Shown: piece after piece, positions 25,819-34,348 of the stretch
How the letters are laid out: every line of letters starts with the position of its first letter
Position numbering within the stretch: the first letter of the stretch is position 1
Source of the DNA: CAIUSP01 sp964594365
GTDB lineage: Bacteria > Actinomycetota > Thermoleophilia > Solirubrobacterales > 70-9
Assembly (NCBI GenBank): GCA_964594365.1
Contig: CAZQMB010000001.1
Coordinates: forward strand, 253,399-317,398
Direction: 5' to 3'
Length of the DNA: 64,000 nt
The notes under the pieces: model-generated
Told to the model about the DNA's origin: nothing
Seen by the model: the letters and a program-made list of their open reading frames with translations, nothing else
The model's database searches: none
Program-made: the position numbers and the translations under genes

Positions 25819-26945
25819 TCCGGCTCCTTTCGTCTCACCAAGGCTGCTATTGCGAAGTTCAGGAAGATGACGATCAGGAGCAGGACGAATGCAGCGGCAT
25901 AGGCCTTCTCGGGCGCATTCCCCTCGCCTGCCGGCGAGTTGTTGTAGACGTAACTGGTGAGAGTGCTGCCGGTTCCCTTCAGCAGCGAGAAGACCGGAGC
26001 GTTACCGACCGGCTGGAGTTCCAGCGTTGCGCCGAGTAGCAGCACGACGATGGCCGTATCTCCAGCGATCCGCCCCATCCCAAGCGATGCTCCTGTACCG
26101 ATTCCAGCTCGAGCGCCCGGTAGAAGGACGCGCCTGATGGTGGATGCCCGGTCCTTGCCCAAGGCATAGGAGGCCTCTCGAACATGCGCAGGGATCGCCT
26201 GCAACGCTTCGCGGGTAGACCCGACCACCAGCGGAAGTGCAATCAGAGCCATCATGGCGCCCGCGCAGAAAAAGGACCGTCCGAACACCGCCCCACCGTC
26301 AGCGGAGAAGGACAGGAAGGAAAAGAAGCTCCCCTGGAAGATGATCAGGCCGAAGATCGCAAGGACGATGCTCGGGGTTCCGGCCACGATCTCGACCGCT
26401 GACTCGACTGCGCGGGCGAGCGGCTTCGGGCGACCGTATTCGCTCAGCCAGACCGCGATCGCGACTCCGATTGGAAGCGCGATGACTATGCCAAGAACCG
26501 TCAGGATGAGGGTCCCGAGAATCGGGTCGAGATAGCCCCCGGACTGGCTCTGGTCCAGTGACGGCAACGGGCTCGACGTGAGTTCGCTGATCTTCACGAA
26601 TTGCAGACCTCGAACCAGCAGATAGAGCACGATCGCTGCGGCAACCACGCAGAGGAAGATCCCCGCGGCCCATGCCAAACGAAGTCCCATTCGATCCATC
26701 AGGCTCCACGCCTCTCGCTCTGCATGGGGGTCGAAGTCATCGGAGTTCTCCCGCCAGGGTGCTCGATCGAGGAGATCCTCGAACGGACCGTTGTGACCTC
26801 CGACAGCAATTCCGTTCGATGATGCGGCCACCGCGGCTTTGCCGGGCCGGGTCTTGCCTCGTTTGGTCTTCGACGATGCCCGCTGGGACCTCTTCCGAGC
26901 CTTCGATGGCGGCTTGCGGGTCTTCTTTTGCGTAGGGGTGGCCAT
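25806..26945 (-). CDS. pstA: phosphate ABC transporter permease PstA (system 1)
   Basis: Inner-membrane subunit of 379 residues. A strongly basic N-terminal tail (about 1-38, mostly Lys, Arg, Ser, Thr) is followed by a charged cytoplasmic stretch and then six transmembrane segments from about 92. The ABC permease EAA-type loop reads REASYALGKDRASTIRRVLLPGARAGI. PstA proteins are normally about 280-300 residues; the excess is the basic tail. It follows pstC1 by 3 bases. Confidence 0.93.
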   Translation of the reverse strand: MATPTQKKTRKPPSKARKRSQRASSKTKRGKTRPGKAAVAASSNGIAVGGHNGPFEDLLDRAPWRENSDDFDPHAEREAWSLMDRMGLRLAWAAGIFLCVVAAAIVLYLLVRGLQFVKISELTSSPLPSLDQSQSGGYLDPILGTLILTVLGIVIALPIGVAIAVWLSEYGRPKPLARAVESAVEIVAGTPSIVLAIFGLIIFQGSFFSFLSFSADGGAVFGRSFFCAGAMMALIALPLVVGSTREALQAIPAHVREASYALGKDRASTIRRVLLPGARAGIGTGASLGMGRIAGDTAIVVLLLGATLELQPVGNAPVFSLLKGTGSTLTSYVYNNSPAGEGNAPEKAYAAAFVLLLIVIFLNFAIAALVRRKEPEWRS

Positions 26946-26948
26946 GGC

Positions 26949-27977
26949 TCAGGTTGGCGTGAGTGTGTACTTGCGGAGTTTCTGGCGAATGAACCAACCA
27001 GCGAAAGAGAGCATCCCTGCCGAGAAGAGCAGAACTGCGGCAAACGCGTAGATCGTCTGACCGAAGGGCGGGATCGTCAACCCCTCGGAGTTCTCCACGA
27101 TCGCCGGCGCGTAAGGCCGCGCAGGTTCGAGGAAGAAGATCAGGCCGTCCAGAGGGTTGGGGGAGAATGAAACCGAGCCAGAGACCATCGAAAGCATGAT
27201 CGCTTCCCCGAGGGCGCGCGCCGTCGCCAGCACCGCAGCAGCAACTATCGCAGGACGAGCCGCCCGAACCACCACGGTCCACATGGCACGCCACCGATTG
27301 ACCCCGAGTGCGATTGCACCCTGGCTCCATGAGTCCGGAACCGAGTTGAGGGCGTTCACGACGATCGCGATCATTATCGGCGCGATCATGATCGTGAGGA
27401 TGAAGATCGCCACCGTGATATTCGAGCCGGTGAGCTGGATCACGTACTGAACCGACTCCTTGGCGCCTTCGGTGATGAACACCTGATCGAAGAAGGGAAC
27501 GATCACGAGGATGCCGATCAAGCCGTAGATGACCGATGGAACCGCCGCCAATAGTTTGACTATCGGCTCGAGAGCCCTGCGCAGAGCCTCCGGCGCGAAT
27601 TCCACGATGAAGACTGCGGAGAGCACGGAGAGGACGGTGGCGATGATCACCGCTCCGCCGGTAATCAGAATCGTCCCGTATAGAAGCGGAAAGGTCCTGA
27701 TCTCGTAGACGTACGACGCGGGGTCACCTGGGGAATTGAAGATCCCCTCGAGCTGCTGATCCGTGTTCCCACCCCAGCCGAACCACTTGAAGAAGCCGTT
27801 GTTCGCAAAAGAGGGCCACGCTTCGCCCATGACGAAGGCGATCATGAACCCGATCAGCACGAGGCTTCCAACCGCCAGCGCACCGAGAATCATCTCGGCG
27901 CGCTGGTCCGGCGTGGAAGCGACCCCTTTGAGATTCGGGAGCCTGCTGAAGACGTGCTTTCTCAGAGTGATACCCAC
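26949..27977 (-). CDS. pstC: phosphate ABC transporter permease PstC (system 1)
   Basis: 342-residue permease with six transmembrane helices and the EAA-type loop QGAIALGVNRWRAMWTVVV. The long outer loop after TM1 (WPSFANNGFFKWFGW) is characteristic of PstC. I chose the GTG at 27977 (VGITLRKHVF), which overlaps the end of pstS1 by 16 bases; a longer start inside pstS1 is possible but not needed. Confidence 0.92.
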   Translation of the reverse strand: MGITLRKHVFSRLPNLKGVASTPDQRAEMILGALAVGSLVLIGFMIAFVMGEAWPSFANNGFFKWFGWGGNTDQQLEGIFNSPGDPASYVYEIRTFPLLYGTILITGGAVIIATVLSVLSAVFIVEFAPEALRRALEPIVKLLAAVPSVIYGLIGILVIVPFFDQVFITEGAKESVQYVIQLTGSNITVAIFILTIMIAPIMIAIVVNALNSVPDSWSQGAIALGVNRWRAMWTVVVRAARPAIVAAAVLATARALGEAIMLSMVSGSVSFSPNPLDGLIFFLEPARPYAPAIVENSEGLTIPPFGQTIYAFAAVLLFSAGMLSFAGWFIRQKLRKYTLTPT

Positions 27978-28768
27978 TCGGAGTCGGCAATCTTCGATGC
28001 GGTACGGGAGGTCTTGATCCACCTGATGAACTTGGCGGCTGCCCCCGTAGGTGCACCCTTGGTGACGACCCAGAAGTTACGGGTCCCCTCGTAGGTGCCT
28101 GCCTTGGCATTGCGAAGCGTGCAAGCTGTGCCGTTGTAGGCCACTGTGTGCACACCCTCCTGGAATGCCAGCGAGACATAGCCGACCGCGTTCTCGTTCG
28201 ACTTGACCGTCTGCTGGATCAGACCGTTCGACGCCTTCTGGGATGCCCCGCTGAATACGCTGGTCGAGCCGAGGAACAGCTTCTTGAACGCATCCTGCGT
28301 ACCTGAGGCTGGCGTACGTACGATCACGTCGATCGTGCCCGACTTGTTCGAACCGCTCACCGAGTTCCAGTTACGCACCGAACCGCCGAATACCGCCTGG
28401 ACCTGAGCCTGGGTCAGGTTCGCGACCGTATTCGACTTGTGTGTGATCACGCAAAGCGCGTCCTTGTTGGTCTTGTTCCATACAAGCCCACCCGGATCTC
28501 CTGCCTTTGGATCACGCGAAGACATCCCGATGGTGACGGCGCCCTTCGAGACATCAGCCACGCCGACGTCAGAACCCCCCTGGAGGATCCGGAAGCCAAC
28601 GCTGGTGGTCCGCGCATACGCCCGGGCCCACTTGGTCATGATCGGTGCGACCGAGGTCGACCCGCTGATCGTGATCGTCTGCTTTGCCTGCGCCGCTGCA
28701 GGCAACACGGCTACCGAAGCAACCGCTGCACATGCAACCAACGCAATCTTGAATCGGGACCTTTTCAC
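27962..28768 (-). CDS. pstS: phosphate-binding protein PstS (system 1, secreted form)
   Basis: Captures phosphate outside the membrane. The 268-residue product starts at a GTG with an AAGGAG ribosome site. It has a Sec signal peptide ending AAAQA before KQTITISGSTSVAPIM; there is no lipobox Cys, so unlike system 2 it is not obviously lipid-anchored. Phosphate-binding loops ISGSTSVAP, GMSSRD and TPASGTQDAF are visible. First gene of the Pst-1 operon, with a PHO-box-like array about 85 bases upstream. Confidence 0.93.
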   Translation of the reverse strand: MKRSRFKIALVACAAVASVAVLPAAAQAKQTITISGSTSVAPIMTKWARAYARTTSVGFRILQGGSDVGVADVSKGAVTIGMSSRDPKAGDPGGLVWNKTNKDALCVITHKSNTVANLTQAQVQAVFGGSVRNWNSVSGSNKSGTIDVIVRTPASGTQDAFKKLFLGSTSVFSGASQKASNGLIQQTVKSNENAVGYVSLAFQEGVHTVAYNGTACTLRNAKAGTYEGTRNFWVVTKGAPTGAAAKFIRWIKTSRTASKIADSEWVSL

Positions 28769-28851
28769 TTTGCAGCTCCTTCCCTTGCCTTTTTTGCTTG
28801 GACCTATTGAGGCCTTACACGGGGAGTCTCTTGCGAAGCTCACGCTCACAT

Positions 28852-28884
28852 GTGACCTGCCCGTGAACCTGATGTAAAAAAAGA
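28852..28884 (-). promoter_or_regulatory. PHO-box-like array upstream of pstS1
   Basis: Three 11-base units in register on the plus strand: GTGACCTGCCC, GTGAACCTGAT, GTAAAAAAAGA. On the gene strand the first two read GGTCAC and GTTCAC exactly 11 bases apart, the form described for actinobacterial PhoP boxes. The array ends about 84 bases before the pstS1 start and overlaps the T-run of the upstream terminator. Confidence 0.65.
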
Positions 28885-28919
28885 GAGGCGGCCCCGCAAT
28901 CGAGCGACGGGACCGCCTC
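28876..28919 (-). terminator. Rho-independent terminator
   Basis: On the minus strand a 12-bp stem (GAGGCGGTCCCG with CGGGGCCGCCTC, one G-T pair) and an 11-base loop are followed by a T-rich run. It lies 65 bases after the stop of the secreted-protein gene and isolates it from pstS1. Confidence 0.88.
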
Positions 28920-28983
28920 CTTACCTCCAGGGCGACTCGGGACCCCTACCCGAGACGACTTGGAAATCTCAGTCGGGACTGAT

Positions 28984-29820
28984 TCAGCTCTTCTTGGGCT
29001 TCTTCCCGACACACTTGCCAGCCGGTCCCTTGAGAAGTACGGGCTGGGAAGCAGTGAGCTTGTAGCCACCGGTGAAGATCGGCGGAACGAGGACGTCATC
29101 CAGAGTCACACTCTTCTCGATGTAGCGGTACCCGTACACCGAGAGGAAGAACCTCTGGGGCTTCCCTCTCGCAGCCTTGCTGCAGGCATGCTGTGGCACA
29201 CCGAACTTGCCCGTCACGATGCCGTCCGGCAGCGCTCCGGTCTTCTCGTAGGAGAACGACGAGGCAGTTCCCAGGCAGAGACGTACCGAGGTCTGACTGC
29301 AGTCGACGCTGGTATTTCCCGCTGAATCGGTGCCCGAACCGCTGGTCTTCTGGCCGATCGAGTAGAGCGTGGGCATCTGCGCCCCTGACGTTCCTGGATC
29401 GGTGTCGAGAGAACCATTGCCGCGACAACTGAATCCGGGGCCTGGGATCAGGCCTTCGCAGTCGAACCCCTCTGCGAACGAACGCGGGGTCCCCTCCTCG
29501 TCGGTCACGATCGATTCCGTCTCGTAGAAATCGAGGGCCTTGTTGCTGCTGATCACGTAGCCGAGAATGAACGAGTCGCAGCTGAAGTCATACTCGAGAT
29601 CTCTTCCCGGCCGCTTGGTCGTGTACTTGACCAACCCGGAACACTGGAATGCATCCGCGTTGTTGTAACCCTCGTTGAAGTTGCTGCCTGTGCTGTCAAC
29701 AGGTCCCTGCCCCTCGCCGAAGATTCCCGCTGAGGCCGCGGCGGGCGCGATCGCTGTCACAGCGAGCGCGACCAGAACGAACAGCCCTGCCCTGCTCTTC
29801 CCTGAAATGCGCTTCTTCAC
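28984..29820 (-). CDS. secreted protein of unknown function beside pstS1
   Basis: A 278-residue exported protein. The GTG at 29820 has an AAGGAG ribosome site and starts a Sec signal peptide cleaved near AAASA. The mature chain is polar, has ten or so Cys residues (for example QCSGL, SCDSF, DCEGL, SCRGN) suggesting disulfides, and ends in a Lys-rich KKPKKS. No catalytic motif is recognised. It has its own terminator and leader. A weakly matching PHO-like phasing upstream and its position hint at phosphate regulation but do not show it. Confidence 0.7.
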   Translation of the reverse strand: MKKRISGKSRAGLFVLVALAVTAIAPAAASAGIFGEGQGPVDSTGSNFNEGYNNADAFQCSGLVKYTTKRPGRDLEYDFSCDSFILGYVISSNKALDFYETESIVTDEEGTPRSFAEGFDCEGLIPGPGFSCRGNGSLDTDPGTSGAQMPTLYSIGQKTSGSGTDSAGNTSVDCSQTSVRLCLGTASSFSYEKTGALPDGIVTGKFGVPQHACSKAARGKPQRFFLSVYGYRYIEKSVTLDDVLVPPIFTGGYKLTASQPVLLKGPAGKCVGKKPKKS

Positions 29821-29967
29821 TTGCTCGTCTCCTTGAGTCGCGTTTGTCCGCTGAGGAACCCAGCGGTTTGACGCGAGTCTCATTCAGAGAAAGGCCCGAG
29901 TTGTGTAATTCCGGTTGTCGAAATGTAAATTCGGCAATCCGTGCGGGGAATCTCTCGAGCGATCCTC

Positions 29968-30324
29968 TCAGCCGTACCGATTTGCTTCCCGGACGATCAG
30001 GAAGATCGTCCCGGCGGCTCCGAGTAACAGAGCGAGCCAGATCAACACGCCTCCGCCGAAGCCGGAAAACGTCTCATAGCCTGCGATCAAGAGCGCAATC
30101 AGACCGATCGAGCCGTACAGCAGGGCTCTCCTGGCGTCACTTAGGCCGGACAGCATCAGTTGCTGTTCGCGGTAGAGCCTCACACCGAGGTATCCGATTC
30201 CAGCGAGGAAACCCAGGCTGATTGCCAATATCAACGTTCTGGAGAAGGCTTCACCACCTGGCACGAACGCCACCAGCGCCGCAAGGAGGAGGAGGATCCC
30301 GACATTCCTGAGGTTCTTGCCCAC
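29968..30324 (-). CDS. small multi-span membrane protein
   Basis: 118 residues with four predicted transmembrane helices (about 8-24, 30-50, 66-84, 91-110) joined by short basic loops. No known motif. It starts at an ATG 99 bases from the divergent HD-hydrolase gene. Function unknown. Confidence 0.65.
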   Translation of the reverse strand: MGKNLRNVGILLLLAALVAFVPGGEAFSRTLILAISLGFLAGIGYLGVRLYREQQLMLSGLSDARRALLYGSIGLIALLIAGYETFSGFGGGVLIWLALLLGAAGTIFLIVREANRYG

Positions 30325-30423
30325 GGCGCGGAGTCTAATCGGCCGGAGAGATTGACTCTTCAGTCAACTCCGGGCGTCTTCCACGCCCGGAGCCGAGGAG
30401 GATTCGCTAGCTTGCTCAGTGCA

Positions 30424-31026
30424 ATGCGCCAGACCCCAACGCATGGCAATAAGGAGAGGATCCCGATAGAGGAGATGATCGACTCGGCTCGGAGCCTTGC
30501 CGAGCAGTCTCATCGTGGGCAATTCCGGAAGCAGACCGGCAACGAATTCATAGAGCACCCTTTGGCGGTAGCGGAGATAGTCGCGGACTCGACCGACGAC
30601 CCCGAGACGATCGCAGCCGCCCTCCTTCACGACGTGCTCGAGAAGACCGACGTCAACGCATCGCAACTGAGGCAGCGCTTCGGTGATCTGGTGGCGGATG
30701 TCGTGATCGCCTGCACCGAAGATCCTTCTCTGTCCTGCTACGCCGACCGCAAGCGCGGCCTCCGTCGCAAGGCCATTGCCGCAGGCCGCCCCGCGAGCGT
30801 GATCTACGCAGCCGATCGGGTGGCAAACCTTCGCGATTGGACCACTCTCGATCAGGCTCAGCGGGCCGAGGTCGGGGCGAAGCTCGGAACCGACTTCGAA
30901 GAACGCTTGATGCTCTGGCGAGAGGATCTCAGGGACCTCAGCGAGACTGATCCGACCCTCCCCTTCCTGGCAGAGATCGAGATAGAGCTCGGACATCTGC
31001 TGAACGAGGACGAGCGGGCCGCTTAG
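30424..31026 (+). CDS. RelA/SpoT-type HD hydrolase (small alarmone hydrolase-like)
   Basis: A protein of about 200 residues made only of the hydrolase domain found at the N-terminus of RelA/SpoT proteins. Motifs: HRGQFRKQTG, EHPLAVAEIV, LLHDVLEKTD (the HD pair) and a later ADRVANLRDW. No synthetase, TGS or ACT domain follows. Such Mesh1-like enzymes hydrolyse (p)ppGpp or related nucleotides. The start is uncertain: ATG at 30424 or at 30475, neither with ideal ribosome-site spacing. Its last four bases overlap the end of the convergent DUF6328 gene. Confidence 0.8.
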   Translation: MRQTPTHGNKERIPIEEMIDSARSLAEQSHRGQFRKQTGNEFIEHPLAVAEIVADSTDDPETIAAALLHDVLEKTDVNASQLRQRFGDLVADVVIACTEDPSLSCYADRKRGLRRKAIAAGRPASVIYAADRVANLRDWTTLDQAQRAEVGAKLGTDFEERLMLWREDLRDLSETDPTLPFLAEIEIELGHLLNEDERAA

Positions 31027-31517
31027 CGCCTCGTCCTCTTCAGGCCGGACCGACGCCGAATCGGTTCGACGAACCAGATCACCACGAAGAAGAACGCGAT
31101 GAACGCCACTGTTACCGCGGTGACGGGGCGGGTGAAGAGCAGGTCCGACACGACCCAGACAGCACCCGAGATAGCCAACGCGAGGAATGCGAGCCCGGCC
31201 AGCGCGTAGCGGTTGGAGAGGTCTACCAGGAACTCCTTGTCGCGCTGCCTGAACAGGATCCTGTGCGCGGCGCTCGGTGCGATCAGCAGAGCGACCGAGA
31301 TCGCAGTACACAGGAGGACCCCGAAGTAGACATACCTGCCGGCGTCATCGAGCTCACCGAAGCGTGCGGCGAACGGCACCGTGAGCAGGAAGGCAAACAG
31401 CACCTGTGCTCCCGGGAGTGCCACTCTCAGCTCTTGGAGCAGTTCTGAGAGGTGCCTATCTGCTCGCTGCGTCCGCGTCTCTCCTGGCCTCGCCTCACGC
31501 TTTCTGGAGGTGGGCAT
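31023..31517 (-). CDS. DUF6328-like membrane protein
   Basis: 164 residues with a basic start, a helical SELLQELRVALPGAQVLFAFLLTVPF segment typical of actinobacterial DUF6328 proteins, and four transmembrane helices. It ends in a basic tail. Last gene of the PHP-glycosyltransferase / ppk / DUF47 series, 7 bases after DUF47. Function unknown in the family. Confidence 0.72.
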   Translation of the reverse strand: MPTSRKREARPGETRTQRADRHLSELLQELRVALPGAQVLFAFLLTVPFAARFGELDDAGRYVYFGVLLCTAISVALLIAPSAAHRILFRQRDKEFLVDLSNRYALAGLAFLALAISGAVWVVSDLLFTRPVTAVTVAFIAFFFVVIWFVEPIRRRSGLKRTRR

Positions 31518-31524
31518 CAGATCC

Positions 31525-32163
31525 TCAGGAGCGCTTGACGACGATCGACTCGATGTGATGGGCTGCCGTCTCGGTCGCGTCGATCGCGCGCTCGAGCACC
31601 CCGAAGATGTCCTTCCAGCGGATCACGACCATCGGGTCGATGCCGTCGGAGAAGAGCGATGCCAGCGCTTCACGCCATACGCGGTCTCCCTCGTTCTCGA
31701 GTCGATGGATCTCGATCCATCTCTGCTCGAGATCCTCGCCCGTCCGCAAACCCGAGAGCGCAGCGGCCAGTTCAGCGCAGGAAGCAGCGAGGATCTCTGC
31801 CAGCACTCTGCCCTGATCCATCGGCGCCTCGATCTTGTAGAGGGCCATGAAGTCTGCGACCTCCTCTATGTCATCCGCCACGTCGTCGAGTTGCGTCACC
31901 AATGCATATAGATCGGCCGAATCGATCGAGTTCGGCTTCTCGCTGTTCAGCCGCTTCACTACAGCTTGGGTAATCCGATCCCCTTCCTGCTCGGCCTTGA
32001 GGATCTCCCGCGCAATCCCCTCATCCTCGGGCCAGGTCTCGAACAACCGGACGAGGAGGCCCGAGACGCTCTGCAGGTTTGCCCCTGCCTCAGCGAGCAG
32101 ATCGAAGAACGGACCGTCCTTGGCACCGCCCCCCTTGAGCGAGAATCCGCCTCCTACCGGCAT
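31525..32163 (-). CDS. DUF47 / PhoU-like protein
   Basis: 212-residue all-helical protein of the DUF47 family (PhoU fold), usually tied to low-affinity phosphate (Pit) transport or polyphosphate metabolism. PhoU-type acidic helices are seen: KAEQEGDRITQAVV, LDDVADDIEEVADF, LENEGDRVWREAL and RAIDATETAAHH, which in PhoU bind metal clusters. The ATG at 32163 shares one base with the ppk stop (TGATG). No pit gene is in the window, so it may act with ppk. Confidence 0.88.
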   Translation of the reverse strand: MPVGGGFSLKGGGAKDGPFFDLLAEAGANLQSVSGLLVRLFETWPEDEGIAREILKAEQEGDRITQAVVKRLNSEKPNSIDSADLYALVTQLDDVADDIEEVADFMALYKIEAPMDQGRVLAEILAASCAELAAALSGLRTGEDLEQRWIEIHRLENEGDRVWREALASLFSDGIDPMVVIRWKDIFGVLERAIDATETAAHHIESIVVKRS

Positions 32164-34325
32164 CAGTCCGAAAGGTCCTTCGAAGCGAGATTGAACCTCT
32201 CGATATGGGAGGCCATCATCTCGTCCTGCAGGCTGCGTGCGAACTCGCCGGGATCGAGTCTCGTCCACCCGCCGTCGGACGACAGCTCCCAGGAACCGGA
32301 GTTGTCGGCAAAAGCTGTATCGAGGATGCCGGAGAGCTCACCCTGCAAATGGGGATCCTCGACCGGGACCAGCAACTCGACCCGGTTGTATAGGTTCCGC
32401 GGCATCAAGTCGGCGGATCCGATCAGATACCTGCTGTCCTCACCGCGTTCGAACGCGTAGATCCTCGAGTGCTCGAGGAACCTCCCGAGGATCGAAACGA
32501 CACGGATGTTCTCCGAAATACCGGGTACTCCGGGGCGCAGGGCACAGATGCCTCGGGTGTTGATCTCGACCGGGACCCCGGCCTGCGAGGCCCGGTAGAG
32601 AGCCTGGATCGAGGAGGGGTCCAACAGAGAGTTCATCTTCATCCTGATTCGTGCGGGCTTGCCGTCGCGATGAGCCTCGATCGTCTTCTCGATCTCATCC
32701 ACTATGCCCTCTCTGAGATTGAATGGCGCCACGAGGACCTTCCTGTATGCCTTCGGGCGGGCATAGCCGGTCAGGTAGTTGAACATCTCTGCGATGTCAG
32801 CACCGATATCGGGATCGGAGGTGAACAGTCCGAGATCGGTGTACAGCCGAGCAGTCTTGGGGTTGTAGTTCCCCGTGCCGATGTGGACGTAGTGGCGCAC
32901 CCCGTCGCCCTCCCGACGCACGACCAGAGCGCACTTGCAATGGGTCTTGAGGCCCGGGATCCCGTACACGACGTGGACCCCCGCCTCCTCCATCGACTTC
33001 GCCCAGCGGATGTTCGCACTCTCGTCGAATCGGGCCTTCAACTCGACCATGCATACGGCCTGTTTGCCCCGGGCCGTAGCCTCGATCAGTCCTCCGACGA
33101 GAGGCGAGTCTGCACCGGTCCGGTACACGGTCTGCTTGATCGCGAGGACTTCGGGGTCCTCGACTGCCTCGTCGATGAAGCGCCCGACCGTAGCCGTGAA
33201 CGAGTCGTAAGGGTGGTGGACCAGCAGGTCTGATTCACGAACCACATCGAAGAGTTTGGACTTACGTCTGGACTTTCCCTGCATGAGGCGAGGAGGCGTG
33301 ACCCCACTCCACCCCGGATAGCACAGTGACTCGAAGCCGGAGATCGAGGCGATCTCATCGAGATCACCAATCCCCATGAGGCCTCCGGTGTCGTAGACCT
33401 GCACCTCATCCACTCCGAGCGACTCCACCAGCACCTCACGCAGCCTCGGCTCCATGTCGTCGGAAACCTCGAGGCGCACGACCTCTCCGAATCGGCGACG
33501 TCGCACCTCCTCTTCGACTGCTCGCAGGAGATCACCGGCCTCGTCGTTCACGTCGTAGTCGGTGTCGCGGGTCACGCGGAACAGCGAGTGATGGACTATC
33601 TCCATTCCTGGGAAGAGATCGGCCAGGTTCGAGGCGATCACCTGCTCGATCGGGACGAAGGTCTTGCCTTCACCGACGGCGAGGAAGCGACTCAGGTTCT
33701 CCTTCGGGACCTTGACCCTCGCGACTACCTCCTCGTCGGTCTCGGGGTTTCGAAGCAGCACACCGATGCTGAGCGAGACGTTGGAGAAGTAGGGGAAGCG
33801 GCGGCCTCGTCCGATCACCAACGGGGTGAGGGTCGGAAAGATCTGCTTTTCAAACAGGGCTTCGAGTTCTGTCCGCTCCTCTTCGGTTGCGTCATCCAGG
33901 GAGATCAGCCTGATGCCGTTCTCAGCCAGCTGGGGACGAATGTCCTCGCTTATGGATCGCTCGATCCGGGAGGTCATCTCGATAACACGTCCCCTTGCCT
34001 CGACGATCACTGCTGCCGGTTGTATCTCGTCGGCTCCCTGCGGCCCGAGCTTCTCTTCGACGGCATCGTGCATGCCCGCGATTCGGACCATGAAGAACTC
34101 GTCGAGATTGTTCTCGAAGATCGAGCAGAACCGCACGCGTTCCAGCAAGGGAGTCTCTTGATCCTCGGCCAATTGGAGCACCCGATCGTTGAAGTCCAGC
34201 CACGAGAGCTCGCGGTTGAAGTAGAGGGAGGGTTCTGAAAGGTCGGGGCTACCAGGCGGCCCTGCCCCGAGGGGATCCTCGGAGGTAACCTCTTGTCCAG
34301 CTTCTCTACCCGCGACAGGCTCCAT
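32163..34325 (-). CDS. ppk: polyphosphate kinase 1
   Basis: Reversibly makes inorganic polyphosphate from ATP. The 720-residue protein has the N-terminal NRELSWLDFNDRVL segment, the head domain, and two phospholipase-D-like catalytic halves. The autophosphorylated His 462 is in GLKTHCKCAL; the second conserved His is in FLEHSRIYAF, and GTGNYNPKTA marks the ATP site. It lies 23 bases after the PHP-glycosyltransferase gene and is coupled to DUF47, placing it in the PHO-box operon. Confidence 0.95.
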   Translation of the reverse strand: MEPVAGREAGQEVTSEDPLGAGPPGSPDLSEPSLYFNRELSWLDFNDRVLQLAEDQETPLLERVRFCSIFENNLDEFFMVRIAGMHDAVEEKLGPQGADEIQPAAVIVEARGRVIEMTSRIERSISEDIRPQLAENGIRLISLDDATEEERTELEALFEKQIFPTLTPLVIGRGRRFPYFSNVSLSIGVLLRNPETDEEVVARVKVPKENLSRFLAVGEGKTFVPIEQVIASNLADLFPGMEIVHHSLFRVTRDTDYDVNDEAGDLLRAVEEEVRRRRFGEVVRLEVSDDMEPRLREVLVESLGVDEVQVYDTGGLMGIGDLDEIASISGFESLCYPGWSGVTPPRLMQGKSRRKSKLFDVVRESDLLVHHPYDSFTATVGRFIDEAVEDPEVLAIKQTVYRTGADSPLVGGLIEATARGKQAVCMVELKARFDESANIRWAKSMEEAGVHVVYGIPGLKTHCKCALVVRREGDGVRHYVHIGTGNYNPKTARLYTDLGLFTSDPDIGADIAEMFNYLTGYARPKAYRKVLVAPFNLREGIVDEIEKTIEAHRDGKPARIRMKMNSLLDPSSIQALYRASQAGVPVEINTRGICALRPGVPGISENIRVVSILGRFLEHSRIYAFERGEDSRYLIGSADLMPRNLYNRVELLVPVEDPHLQGELSGILDTAFADNSGSWELSSDGGWTRLDPGEFARSLQDEMMASHIERFNLASKDLSD

Positions 34326-34348
34326 CGAATAGATGCTAGAGCGGGATC

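Noticed and set aside
29903..29935. Possible PHO-like array upstream of the secreted protein
   Set aside because: Three GT-phased 11-mers, but only one has the GTNAM core; too weak to list as a feature.
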